In this document: in pieces, positions 33,540 through 44,925 of the stretch
Layout of the letters: each line of letters starts with the position of its first letter
How positions within the stretch are numbered: position 1 is the stretch's first letter
NCBI RefSeq assembly: GCF_019649055.1
Contig: NW_026570256.1
Coordinates: forward strand, 124,001 to 188,000
From: Paramacrobiotus metropolitanus
Taxonomy: Eukaryota; Tardigrada; Eutardigrada; Parachela; Macrobiotidae
Reading direction: 5' to 3'
DNA length: 64,000 bases
Made by a program: the position numbers and the translations under genes
Notes under the pieces: model-generated
Seen by the model: only the letters and a program-made list of their open reading frames with translations
Databases searched by the model: none
Told to the model about the DNA's origin: nothing

Positions 33540-34358
33540 TAAAAAAAAAGTTTAAGTTTTCGTTTTGCCGGTAAAACGTGACCTTTCTGCTGACTTTTGT
33601 ATTACTGCGATATTCTTCGGGTTGTCTTTGTATATCCATAACAACAGCTACTGTATAGTGATACTTAAGTTTAGACTGTTTAGCTGTTTAAGTAAGTACT
33701 GTGTGCTATGTAATTATATACTGTAAAATTATACTGTTATTACGGTGTATACGTATTACGTGTAAAGTTTTTCTGGGAGGCGGCGAATACGCAATAATTT
33801 ATCTTTGCGTGACCGACGTGACCGACGTGACGAAAGTTCCGTTTTCTTGAACATAGAGGACCTTCGCTTCGCTTCTGTCGATAATTACTGTATTATAAAT
33901 TTAACATCCACTGCTGGATGATTTGGTATTAAATTTGTGTGATTTTCAGTCTAACCAGGTGAGCTCCTGAAAAGCAAATACTCACTCTGTTCACACATAC
34001 ATCAATTTTAACTTATGCGTTTTAATAGTTAACATAGTAAGCAACTCTGCCGTCCATGATCCTTCCACTTGAGGGTCACCATTAGACCATGCATCGTGGA
34101 TCAAAATTAATACAATACACGACGCAAACATAATACATGCTATAGCTTCTGGTCCACCGCGATGCCAAGTGACCAAGCGAACGAATCTGTCGAGTAAATG
34201 GCCCTTTGGGCTAAATGGTTGAGGCAAGGGAAACTGTACAGTGGGCATCAATGGCACTAGCAAACTGAAAAAACCATCGAGAGGGTCCAGCTTAAAGCAA
34301 GAGAATCTCCAGTTTTCCTTTGCTCGTGATACTTCGAATAAGCTCTTTATTTTTTTAG
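33540..34358. other. region upstream of F-box locus 2
   Basis: No exon 1 or F-box exon of the family is recognisable here. GAACATAGAGGACCTTCGCTTCGCTTC at 33849-33875 (its first part GAACATAGAGGACC) is shared with 44774-44800 upstream of the 44.9-kb exon 3. A 129-codon minus-strand frame (34380-33991) contains a hydrophobic stretch (ACIMFASCIVLILIHDAW). It overlaps the start of exon 3 in antisense, and I could not decide whether it is real. Confidence 0.35.
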
Positions 34359-35351
34359 AACGTGCAAATTTTTCCATCAACGGTTATTGTGTAAAGCACT
34401 TCGGCGGTGCGTGATGTTGCCAAACCAACGTAAGCATTCCATTGAAAGTTTGAGGGTGGGCCCATCCGACTCTGGTTACCGGAACTTGGCTCACGTCATC
34501 GGGGGCACAATCAGCCAAGATGCCAGGACTTTGTATTTCATCGATGACTGGGAAGAATGTGTGTTCACCCCTGTGAAAGGCCTAAAGGTCATGGACGTGC
34601 AACTCGACTGGCTGGTTATCGCCAACAACTCCAGGCTTTTGTTCAACGAATTTTTTCGATTTCCCAAACCCTTTCCCATGGTGTATTTATATGATTTCGT
34701 TACTATGTACGGAAATTATCTTCAAGCAAATAAGACAGATATTTATAAGGATTACGCTTGCATTTGCCAACATCTAGCCTTGAAGAACTGCTGTTTCAGT
34801 AGCAAGTTATCGATATGCTTCAGAGAAGTGTTGTGGCTAGACGATGAGCTACTGCATCGGGTTAGGGGCCCTGGACGATGGAATTTAAGATGTTGCCGTG
34901 ATCCGTTTTTATTGCGATTCCACGATGGTTGCACAGTTTTTCGGAATCCGCGGCGCAAATATACGAGGCTTCCTTCCGGTCTGCACTAGAAGACCATTGT
35001 CCAGTGTTAACACAACGCGCAATGGATAACCTGTTCCACTGGCTGAATTCTTTGACAAGCGAGGCTTGTGAACCAAAAGGTTGCATTTGGCCGTTTATTA
35101 CGCTCTCCTACGAACTGTACGCATCGAACAGCAAACATAAGCAAAAATGACATACTAAGTGGATTTAACTTTGCAGGTGGAACGAAAAACCACCCAAGCA
35201 TTTGGATGACACTATAACCGATGTATCTCGTAAGTATTCGCCAAAGAACTGCATTTTGCAGACACTGGCCTTGCTACTGCCGTGTATTAGCGGCAGCTTC
35301 TGCTGTTTTTCTTATGCAGTCGATGGAGAAGCATTACAAAGTCCAAGGTAA
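34359..35351 (+). pseudogene. F-box family locus 2: exons 3-4 only, frameshifted
   Basis: Exon 3 (34359-35116) starts after TATTTTTTTAG with RTCKFFHQRLL-type F-box C-terminus. It carries family landmarks (DWEECVF, LDWLVIANN, FPKPFPMV, QHLALKNCCF, CCRDPF). Near 34905-34920 a one-base shift moves the frame: the matching sequence (IPRWLHSFSES...CIWPFITLSYEL) continues in the next frame. Exon 4 (35177-35351) is intact and reads WNEKPPKHLDD to a TAA. Exons 1 and 2 are absent from the 1.8 kb upstream. Lack of the N-terminal part plus the frameshift argue for a dead, 5'-truncated duplicate. Confidence 0.8.
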
Positions 35352-36232
35352 AATGGCTTGAAATGCCTGAATGCAGAATAATTTTACCGACCTTTTTAAC
35401 TACCGCACTTGTTTGTTTGTGTGATGCTTTTTAAGTTTGTATGATATTCTTAAACAGCCACTTCTGGACTCGAATACACATGCAAAACCAGTCAAGACTG
35501 TAAGAAATTAAACAGAAACATCCAGATAGTCAAGAGCGTTCGCCTTATTCAAGTCAGTCTAACGAAAACTGCGTACTGCAAAATCGTTGCAGCCGTTAAT
35601 ACCAATAAACACCTTCATATTTTATATTATTTTATTCATATGTTGTGTTATTGCACCAAGTCCTCGAAGTTATCGACCATACCCTCGTGAAAATGTATAA
35701 GTTTTTTTGTAACAATCTTTGAACAGCGGCTGTACCTTTTTGTGCCGTAAAAGTTAGTGTAGAACTTATAATTCCCAACTTAATTTGGAACTCGTTTTTA
35801 GAAGTTTCATTGTACTGTATTCAGAACTTTTGCTTTATCATTGTCAGAAACTTTATTGCAACTTTTGTCGCACATTACTCGTAATTTTGGACATACTTCA
35901 ATTCAACGCACAAAAGATGGCACTGAAATTACAGAAAAAAAACCACAAATAAACATCAAACTATCGTCTGAGTGCTGCACTTGCTGTTTTAAAACACAGA
36001 AATTTAGAAAGAAAGAATATACTGCAAAATTCAAAAATTAAACCACAAAAAGCCTGTTTCGGTTCCGAGTCGACTCCAGTCCATCAAATGGGCAGTGAAG
36101 TCCGGTAGTTTCCTAAAAAACGGGAAAATATTTACCACAAATTAATAATTTTGGTCTGCACGTACACAAATTCAGTTACTTAACAATTAACTCCACACCA
36201 ACTTACTCAATTTACTCAACGTCTAAATCCAG
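35352..36232. other. no gene supported
   Basis: AT-rich spacer. Only a short low-complexity frame was seen at 35841-36041. Confidence 0.3.
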
Positions 36233-36808
36233 TTTGTGGAGCTCACCTTTGCTTAGACTGGCAGTGTGCTTCACAGCTCCATCCAAAGGCCCAGTGTGCG
36301 CTCGTGTGCGTTCGCAACGAAGGTGCCAACAAGTAATGCTTAACGCGTACGAAGGGGAAGAGAGATCGTTCCATGGAGTCGTCTCCAAAAATAACCGAAG
36401 AACCTGTTACAAAATACCATAAAATTAGCTTGACTGCCTTTAAGACTGCCAAGTAGCACAGTCAATTTTTAAAACTAGAACGTGTAAAGGGATTTTCATA
36501 AGGATGTGAGCAAATCAAAGAGAGTCGACTCCGTCCAGCGTAAAATAAAGATGAAAAATTTAAATCGCTCTTTTTTAAAACTTTCCAAATTTTCAGTTTT
36601 TCTACGCTTACTAGAACGAAGTCGACCCCAAAATCGTATGGCTGCGTTCCATATAACGTTTTATTACCAGTCATCATACCTGTAACAGAATGATTGGGAA
36701 TCTACTATCAAGGCGGGTTCATCCAACAACCCAGCTGCAGGCTCCTCATCCAGCACAGACACTCTCAACGGCGATTCAGCTCGTAGACCCGTGAAGAAGC
36801 AGTCTTAA
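36233..36808 (+). CDS. weak multi-exon candidate gene with serine-rich C-terminus
   Basis: An acceptor at 36688 (CTGTAACAG) opens NDWESTIKAGSSNNPAAGSS and continues Ser/Thr-rich to ARRPVKKQS and a TAA at 36806-36808. This is good coding character without an ATG. A possible earlier exon at 36233-36332 is cysteine-rich (CGAHLCLDWQCASQLH, ALVCVRNEG) between AAATCCAG and a GTAATG donor. How the two join is unclear. The family was not recognised. The antisense of the first exon is also open, which weakens the call. Confidence 0.25.
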
Positions 36809-38060
36809 CCTGATACTGCTTTCTGACTCAATGTTTCAAAATTCAGAAAGCTACAAATTACGTCTGGTTTCAGACCTTATCATTTTCTACTCAACCCTTA
36901 AAATCAAACCGAAGTGCAGTTAAAACTAGAAAGTGAAACAAACTGATTCCTACAAGTCACAAGTGTGTTGAATTTCAACGGCTCGACTGCGTTATTAGCG
37001 AGCTGAGCTATGTTTACGAGCTCGAGCGTGCGCTCTTATTGCGGCCGCCAACTCGTGGGGTAACATGTGTACCTTTCACATAGCTGCTTTGTGTACTGCG
37101 GCTACTGCCACAAAAATGTATTGCTATTTTTGTAATATTTTGTTGTTATAAAATTTTATTGCAGTACGACGTCTTATTTATTTTAGTTGCTAGTAATTAA
37201 AAGTCACTTTGGTTAATTTTGTTTTACGATGCCACCGAATTACTTAATTCAATGTTTATTATCTGTATGAACCACAGAAATACAAAATGAAGTGGAATAT
37301 GTATTGTATACATACATGTGCAATTACTAATAAAAAAATTAATCATGTTTTAATGTTTTAAAACTACATAGCATGAAATGTTTTTGTGCATTTGCGCTGT
37401 ATAAAGTAGCAATGCACTATGCTGTTACGCACTAATATGCAGTGATGCAACTTACGTCAATTGGTGGCTGCTTATTACTGCTTAAGATTACAGAAAATAA
37501 ATTACAAACCTTGCGTGACTGTGCGTCAGTGCTGTAATACGAGTAAGTAACTTTTAACCAACTTGAAGTATTCCGTAAGTTATATGAAAGGTCCAAGTTA
37601 TAATCGGCTGTCATGAAAACTTTTTTGTAAGTTTAGCGTAACTTTACAAGTACTTCTTTTGGTAACTGGATGTTTTTAGTAACTTTTATTTTCACGAGGG
37701 ATAAGAGCAGTCTGTGCGGGCCCACTAACTTCAACATCGTGCACCGAGTGGACCTAATCTATTTCAATTTGCAGTACCTACTGTAGGGTTCTAAAAACCA
37801 TGGTAAAATGATGTAATTCTCTATATGACGGTGAATGCTCGAAAACGTGGATCGCGCACGTGCATATTTAATGATTCGGAGTGGCTGTTTTGCCGCAGTA
37901 TTTGCGATAAATTAGCCAGTTATTTACATATTTTGTCGCCTATTGTTTCTACCGCAGAAAAATAGCGTTAGCCGGAATCATTATGATTCCAAGGTAAAAT
38001 AGATATCAGACAATAATAACGCTTGCAGAATGCAGACAGAGTATGCGCCTATGCGGTAAG
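36809..38060. other. no gene supported
   Basis: AT-rich spacer with no convincing exon on either strand. Confidence 0.3.
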
Positions 38061-38195
38061 GCAAGTTGTAAAAGGTGGCAGTGGCACTTGCCAGTGGCAG
38101 GTGCCACTGGCACTGGCGACGTAGTGGCAAGCGGTAAAACATGGCAGCTGGGAACTGGCAAATGCCAAGACATCATGTTTTACAATGTACGAGTA
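38061..38195 (-). repeat. GCCACTGCCACC dispersed repeat, copy 1 (inverted)
   Basis: TAAAAGGTGGCAGTGGCA, a GGCACT/GTGCC-rich core, GCGGTAAAACATGGCAGCTG and ATCATGTTTTACAATG follow in this order. This is the reverse orientation of the copies at 38.4, 41.8 and 43.6 kb. Confidence 0.8.
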
Positions 38196-38354
38196 GTATT
38201 AAGCAGTAAAGATGAATATGAAACTGCATCCATCCCGTTTTTCTGCTATCCCATGATAATCAGGTCGTTGTAGATTACGATTGATCTTATGAGATCATGC
38301 GTATGCACCCAGTATAATGGCGTTGAAGAGAAGAACGGTATTTTAAGTATTCTA

Positions 38355-38492
38355 ATGGTTGCGGTCTTACAGGCTCTTTCACTGCATTAAAACATGATAT
38401 CTTTGCAGTTGCCAGTTGCTGCGTTTTACCGCTTGTCAGTAAGCTACCAGTACCGGTGGCAGGTGCCACTGCCACCTTTTACACCCTGCCCG
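38355..38492 (+). repeat. GCCACTGCCACC dispersed repeat, copy 2
   Basis: Begins in GGTTGCGGTCTTACAGGC, continues AAAACATGATATC, TTGCCAGTTGC and GTTTTACCGCTT, and ends TGCCACTGCCACCTTTTACA plus CCCTGCC. With copy 1 it makes an inverted pair about 170 bases apart. Confidence 0.8.
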
Positions 38493-39289
38493 CAGAGCGT
38501 CTCCATTAATACCAAAGGAGCCATAAAAACCCGGCCCACACATGGGTCCAATAGTGTTTGTTAATTTCGCGACAATGCAGTGCATTATTACTGGCAGTAT
38601 ATTTTATGCACTTTGGCACGCGTGTATTTGTACATCTGTAGCACTGTTAATAAATTATTTCAATGACATTCTAAAAACTCAATAACTGCAAATTTGTACA
38701 TACATTACGCAAGATAATGCGTTCGCTCTACGTAAAGTTTAGAACTATTGTACTGTACTTGCTTAAGTTTAATTCCCGAAATAATAATTGTCATACGCTG
38801 GTTTACAAAAAAACGCCTGACTCCACTTTGCAGACTTAAAAACAAACGGTACTGCTTGGTGTTTGCAGCCGTACAGACTGTACTGGTCAGCGCCAGCAAG
38901 GCGCGCCCTCATCGATTCACAAGCAATAAAGCGGCACCTCTCCTTTTTAAGCGATGGAAGAAATACCGCACGAACATGTGGTATTATCGATCGAAGTACG
39001 TGTGTTAGTGCATTGATCGGTTACTGGTGCACATCAGCGTGATGTACTCAGTATTAATTTTGCTATACTTGCGGAGAGCGCGTATATTTTACCGAAACGC
39101 AAAAATTTGGCTGCAAATTTCCTCTGGTATTAACTTGTGTGGTCATTAATTCTTACGGCTTTTTTCAGTCAGATTACTCAGTTTGCAAAACTGTTATCCA
39201 GCACTGCATTAAAGTCGTTTTTAAACAGTTGTCCAGGTTGATCATTCTTTGATCGACCGAATCGTCGTCTTAAGCTGTCTAAAAATATT

Positions 39290-39766
39290 ATGGAAATCGG
39301 ACTGCTACCGCGTATCGGGAGGCATGCGCTCGTCTCCGGCGTTTATGATAACTTTATTGTGGATATTCTGGAAGATGATGCCACGTACCGCGGTTACGTT
39401 TGTGGGATCGACAACGATCACTTTTTGGTGCGAGTAGGTTCGATGCAGCAGTTACAACGCATTCCACGGCATGAACTGCGTCTGCCGCACCTTTGCGAAC
39501 CAAAACTCATTCATCCAGAAAGCGTCATAGAAGATATTGAACTCCTAGTTAATGTGGACGAAAATCAACCCGAGTCATGGCAACCAGCAGTACTTGTTGA
39601 TGGCGCATTCTTTCATTATAATAATTATCTTCTTGCAACCGTCGAAGTGCCTCTTCCGGCTAACATTACCAAACGCTACCGCATGCTCAATGGTGGCGGT
39701 TGCGCTTTCACATGTCTCCGTCCCCGGGGCTGCCTCGGGTCACCTGTTACATCGCAGTCTTTGTGA
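39290..39766 (+). pseudogene. F-box family locus 3, exon 1 (truncated)
   Basis: The frame starts MEIGLLPRIG and follows exon 1 of locus 1 closely (VDILEDDATYRGYVCGIDN, FLVRVGSMQQLQ, IELLVNVDENQPESWQPA) to SPVT. There it meets stops and unrelated DNA. The missing part corresponds to about 100 residues before the normal donor. The break coincides with the left side of an LTR-like insert. The Agenet/Tudor-like part alone could still be translated as a short protein of 158 residues. Confidence 0.75.
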
Positions 39767-40165
39767 CGACATCGTCACTAGTCGCACCGCATGACCATTA
39801 GTCACCGGAAGCCCGTGCAGGTATGCCCTGCACATTCCTGCGCGGTCATATGGCATCACGCTGACCGCATATTACATCATCATGCCGTCATGCACTCTGT
39901 CATTGGCTTGTCGCCACACCAGCCCCACCCATGGCAGCCGAGCCCATCCGGACCAGGACCATATATAAAGCACCCCTCCACACCGTACCAGACAGTAGTC
40001 CGACAGCAGTCCACCAGCAGTCTACCACTCGACTACCAGCCTACACCTGGCTTACCTAGCATTAGTATTGTTATTGTGGGCATAGTGTTATATTGAATAA
40101 AGGTCACTATCATACGGGTGCGTTGCCTAATCGTTATAAGGGACACATAGGTAACACATTAAGGT
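39750..40165 (+). mobile_element. solo-LTR-like segment in F-box exon 1
   Basis: TATATAAAG at 39962-39970 is followed after about 135 bases by AATAAA at 40096-40101. This is promoter and polyadenylation spacing typical of an LTR. TGTTAC near 39747 and GTAACA at 40158-40163 could be the inverted ends. No target duplication was found, and exon homology could not be picked up again on the right side. The ends and even the class are therefore uncertain. Confidence 0.4.
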
Positions 40166-41050
40166 CATCGTCGACCTGCACAGGTGTAGCACAGGTGCGC
40201 TTACAGGAGAACTCTATACTGCGACATCTTTTCATCATGCATTTATTCCGATCTCTGTGCTCACATCGGCTTTTTTCACAGAACAAGCGTTTCGCGATGC
40301 TGGAAGAGATTTTTGTATGTTTCGCAGTCTCTTTCTGATAAAAACTCCCTACTTTATGCTCCTCGGCATTGTAAACGATTGTGTTGATCAACTGATAGCG
40401 CAAGTTGCGTATAAATATAAGTACGGATGACGAGATTGGCAGTGATATACAACGGAATGCGGAAAGATGTGAACAGCTACAAATGGTAAAGCTACTGTAA
40501 TTGTCATATTTGGCCCAAAAAAGCACCACAAAAAGTGAGAAATCAAAGAAAATCAGGAATAGCAGCCAGCTTCCGTGGGCCGCGGTACTTCTGCGTGTTC
40601 ATCACACTAACATCTCTTAATACTGCTGCAGATACAAGTAGAACTGTACTGCATTAATTTTTATCGTTTGTGCAGCAAATGCGACGCATGACAAAGGCCC
40701 CTGTAGCCTTTCTCACTTTCTTTGCAGTCTCCCAATGGAAACTATGATAGGCCATTCAGATTTTCGCCATCAGAAATTACCAAGAAGGTGGTACTTTGCA
40801 TTCTACAAGAATTGCTTCTCATTATTCCTGCCCGAAATGGTAATCACTGCACAATTTACAAGCATGACTTTGCTTGGAAAGCACATCTTTTATTAACGAA
40901 AATTGTAATCGTCGAATTTGTTACTTTGCTTTGGTTTAATCTCTTTCGAAAGTTTGTGTTACTATGGTGAACTTTTTTAGAACTGGATTGCCATAATGAA
41001 CTTCTCTTTTGTAGCGCCTGGCCCAAGAACTCCCAATTCATTACACACTG
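40166..41050. other. no gene supported
   Basis: Intron or spacer within the broken F-box locus. Only short frames were seen. Confidence 0.3.
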
Positions 41051-41247
41051 CCGCGTTGATTATATATCAACGCGGCCACAAACGTACAACATGGGCTCTA
41101 CGGCACAACCGCCATAGGCCCGAAACCGGGAAGTAGCCGAGAGGCTACTTCCTACATTACATAACATCAAGACAAGGAAGTAGCCGGAAGGCTACTTCCG
41201 TCATTACATAACATACTAACACATTGTGGGGGGAGGAATCCCCCACA
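41051..41247. repeat. cluster of four hairpins
   Basis: Four strong inverted repeats follow closely. They are CCGCGTTGAT/ATCAACGCGG (41051-41075), GGAAGTAGCC/GGCTACTTCC twice (41129-41152 and 41176-41199, each followed by CATTACATAACAT), and TGTGGGGGGAGGAATCCCCCACA (41225-41247). The last abuts the remaining part of the F-box exon. Confidence 0.8.
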
Positions 41248-41251
41248 CTTT

Positions 41252-41325
41252 CATGAATTGTTCACGGAGCTACGCTCGATGATCTCCGTCTTTCTGGGAA
41301 TTCACGATCAGCATCAGCTGCGCAG
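41252..41325 (+). pseudogene. F-box family locus 3, exon 2 (3' part)
   Basis: Reads HELFTELRSMISVFLGIHDQ then HQLR, ending CGCAG|GTTTGA, the same donor position and phase as the 103-bp exon 2 of loci 1 and 5. The first 25 or so bases of the exon and its acceptor are not recognisable and seem replaced by the hairpin cluster. The F-box core residues are kept. Confidence 0.65.
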
Positions 41326-41799
41326 GTTTGACTGTATGTAGTTATTCGTTTTAAGAACAATGAGTAATCACCGTACATGTCGATAGCATACTTTAAGTGA
41401 TGACTACGCGTGCGAATTACTCTCGCGCGTCGACTTGACCATAATTTAAGTAAGTACATTAACATGTATAATATTTATATAAAAAAAACTAAAGAAACTC
41501 AAGTAACCCAGCAGACTACACGAAGCGGAAGGGCCTACTTGATGATACCCTAAAGAGCGATTAAATGTGCTACGCGAACTGCTGACCCAACTATTGTGTG
41601 CCTTTGCGTAAGTGCTTTTGTGCCGCTTAAAAACTACAGCGCGCCGGTTCCTAGCCCAACACTCAGTAAATGTAGAGACATGTTCAACGTTCGCAGAAGT
41701 TCAATCTCACAGATATTACTGTTTTTTGCAGAGAAGCGCCCATGCATCGTTAGATCTTAAGCCAGACCACTAGGCAGTCATTTCTAGCTGTTTCCGTTT

Positions 41800-41920
41800 T
41801 TCTGAAAACTGCCATATTTTACCGCTTGCCAGTCGCGAAATGGCACATGCCATTGCCGGTGGCATTGGGCAACTGTCAGTAGCAGGTGCCACTGCCACCT
41901 TTTACACCCTGCCTCCGGTT
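41800..41920 (+). repeat. GCCACTGCCACC dispersed repeat, copy 3
   Basis: ATATTTTACCGCTTGCCAGT, a GCC/GGC-rich core, then GTGCCACTGCCACCTTTTAC and ACCCTGCC, as in the copies at 38.4 and 43.6 kb. Confidence 0.75.
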
Positions 41921-42443
41921 GGTGAGTTCTGGCAGTTTCCACGGCAATGTATACTTCTACAGATCACATGCCTACAGAGTATTGTACACAGTACACAACA
42001 CACAGCTATGAGTCAAAGCCTAAGTGTTTTCGAGCGTAAAAAATCAACAATTTTGGTCCATCATTCGTGCAATCGAATTTTGTGCAATGTACCGATTCAC
42101 TTTCCTTTAAATATTAACCTAGCAAAATTTAGGCGGTTCTAAGAAGTAAGAACAGCAAAATGTTCATTTGACTGTGCGGTTGTATTTGTTATAGGTTTTT
42201 TTGCACTTCGCAACATCCATTTTACTAGCGCTTTAATTTACTAAGAATTTGCTGCTAATTTGCTAAGAAATAAAATACGGTAAATAAAGGTAAATACGAT
42301 AACTGCAAACATCGTATAAAGCACCGGTACCGGCAACAGTCTGCAACTTCGAATATACATAATTTTTTACAATTTATTCCTGCTACACTTCGGTCATGCA
42401 GTGCCCGCCAAAAGCGTGTGCACTTTCCCAACAATACATTTAA

Positions 42444-42780
42444 GGGGAAAAATGTGTCTAGCCGAACCAGTCCCTTGTACTTCTGATGTCAGCCAGCTGG
42501 TGGTTTACGTTGTGGCAGCACAGCGTTTTATGTAAAGCGCTGCTATTAAGGCTGTGCGGCATTGACGGTACATGTGGTATCAGCTGCACCAGGCAGGTCT
42601 GGGCTATAACACAGTTTTAGCCTGTTTCCTGCAGTTGTACGAGTGCTGCTTACCTGTTATCAGTACCTGCAATCTTAATGGCAGCGCTTTACATAAAACA
42701 CTGTCAAGCCACAACGTAAACCACCAGCTGGCTTACATCAGAAGTACAAGGGATTGGTTCGGCTAGACACATTTTTCCCC
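42444..42780. mobile_element. 337-bp foldback element with arms of about 110 bases
   Basis: The left arm GGGGAAAAATGTGTCTAGCC and the right arm GGCTAGACACATTTTTCCCC are mirror copies. Pairing continues with few mismatches through CCAGCTGGTGGTTTACGTTG and the GCGTTTTATGTAAAGCGCTG region. No ORF. A MITE or foldback transposon is the simplest reading. The target duplication is not clear. Confidence 0.85.
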
Positions 42781-42789
42781 CTATATTAT

Positions 42790-43540
42790 ATATACTGTAA
42801 TATACATATTACTGTCATACATATTCTGTTATACGTACATAATACATTATTTACAATATACATAAGGTTTATTGAATTTCATCAGATTTTATTTGGTTTT
42901 TCTAAATTGTTCTATGGTTTTTTGGGTCTTTTTTACACAATCCTTCAGTTTGTTATGTTTTCTTGTCTTAAATTTCTTTAGAGATTGTTAGATTTTTCAA
43001 ATTTCTGATGTTCATGGTTCAAAACGTAGATCTATGGGAATCCTGAGTGATATATTACCAGCATCTACCCTAATGAAAGGGATAAGTACAACGCCATACA
43101 TTAGGTAAACAAAAATAATAGCATACATTAGGTACACAGAAATATTTCTTTAATATACCTTTATAATTTACGAAAATATAACATAAATTGTACGGTTGAA
43201 GCTAATTTGCAATGCCCCTGAATTCTGAATTTATACGTTTTGGCTTATGTATCATTGATTACCAATATTTCCTTGATAAGCTGTATTTTGCAACCGATTT
43301 TGTTCATAGCACACGCCTTCCTGACGCTTCGGCCACCTAAGAAAAGATAAGAACCCAATAACCAAGAAGCCTCAGACAACAAATATGACTTCCGACAACA
43401 AAAAGGAAGCTTATGAAAGTTAAATAACCTAAAAATATTGTGCGGTGGCTCAAATAGCATGTGGCGGAAGCGACAAGGTTCTTAAGACCTGAATATCCAC
43501 GTGCATCCAGATATGAGTGAGGGAAAATCAAAGATAACAG
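42790..43540. other. no gene supported
   Basis: Very T-rich stretch at 42780-43010, then spacer sequence without exons. Confidence 0.3.
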
Positions 43541-43554
43541 CGTTATTTTTGGAA

Positions 43555-43712
43555 TTCTGTTGATTGCGGACTTAAAGGCTTTTTTGTTGCGTTAGAAAAC
43601 ATGATATTTTGGCAATTGCCAGTTGCCACGTTTTACCGCTTACCAGTAAACTGCCAGTGCCAGTGGCAACTGCCAGTGGCAGGTGCCACTGCCACCTTTT
43701 ACACCCTGCCCC
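43555..43712 (+). repeat. GCCACTGCCACC dispersed repeat, copy 4
   Basis: TTGATTGCGGACTTAAAGGC, AAAACATGATATTTTGGC, the GCCAGTGGCA-rich core and TGCCACTGCCACCTTTTACA. It matches copy 2 over its full length. Confidence 0.8.
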
Positions 43713-44925
43713 AACCGGATGTTGCGCGCATAAACGGTTTTCACGATAAATTATACAATTCACTTGGCCATGAAATATCATAATACGATGCAAGAAAGTT
43801 TTAAAGACTGCGTGAAAGCGAAAGTCTTTACAAGCACACGAATTTACTACCGTGTACCGGCACAAGACAGTAATAGTCTGCATGCCGGACGCACATTTCT
43901 ACACTCAAACAATAAGTTTCCTGATTTCGGGCACACCTGATAACATTTTGGTAACGTTTTCCATTCAGCAGCGATAATTTTAACCAGAAGTATTAACATG
44001 AGTAATTTTCTTATTTTTTCGTCTTGGTGACACATTGTCAACTCTGGTGGGAGTTTCGGTGTAAATCGGAAAGGTCATGGTTAGATATGAAAATCACGAT
44101 TCCACGTGTTGAATTGTCATCTTACCGTGTTTGCCAAGGGGGTAGGGGTGGAAGACAGGAGAAGGAGATTGAGAGCAGAGAATTTTGAGTAACAATCCTA
44201 CTGGTCAGGTCGCAAATTTCGAAAACCTAGAAGGCAACATATATGGGCGAAACTACGGTGGACGTTCTTCTCAGCCGACGGATTGATGTGCTCGTTTAGA
44301 GTCTTGCTAAGACGACAGTTTCAAAATTGTACGTTTTAGTAAAAAGTCAACGGTTATAATTTACTTGCTTTTATTTTGCCGCAGGCGTTACACCGCACAG
44401 CGAGTAGTGTGATTTTTACGTACCAGGCACATTCTGATGGAGCGGCTAAAGTTTACAACAGAATCTTTGGAAGAATATCTGCATGGTGGCAGTGCTCACA
44501 GTTAGCAATTCGAGCACTGGTAGAAAGGCATCGGTACCAAAAACACACACAACCGCTGGCATAAGCAGTCAGTACAAAAGGCTTCTGTGCCCCTCCCCTT
44601 TTATGATACGAGTGTGGCGGTGAACGACGGCCGGACACCAACAGTTACAGAAGGTGTGAGTACTCGTATATGCGGACACCTCGCAAGCGTGTATTTGATA
44701 GCAAAGTCAACCGCGCGTATGTGCATTTACTGGTGGTGACCGGCGTACGGGCATCACGTTTTCCATAATCGCTGAACATAGAAGGCCTTCGCTACGCTTC
44801 GGTCGATTAATTCTTATACAGTATATTATGAATATTTAAATGTGCATTTTACACGTACTGTGATGTTTGGTGCATTTGCTGTCAATAGAAAGTGTTGGCT
44901 GCATGTAACAACCTTGCGTTTTTAG
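43713..44925. other. spacer / intron 2 of broken F-box locus
   Basis: No gene. GAACATAGAAGGCCTTCGCTACGCTTC at 44774-44800 (its first part GAACATAGAAGGCC) matches a segment upstream of exon 3 of locus 2, showing the two loci share intron sequence. Confidence 0.4.

Noticed and set aside
33991-34380. Membrane-type minus-strand ORF upstream of F-box locus 2
   Set aside because: It overlaps exon 3 in antisense and has no paralog or splice support here. It is noted in the spacer entry but not called as a gene.
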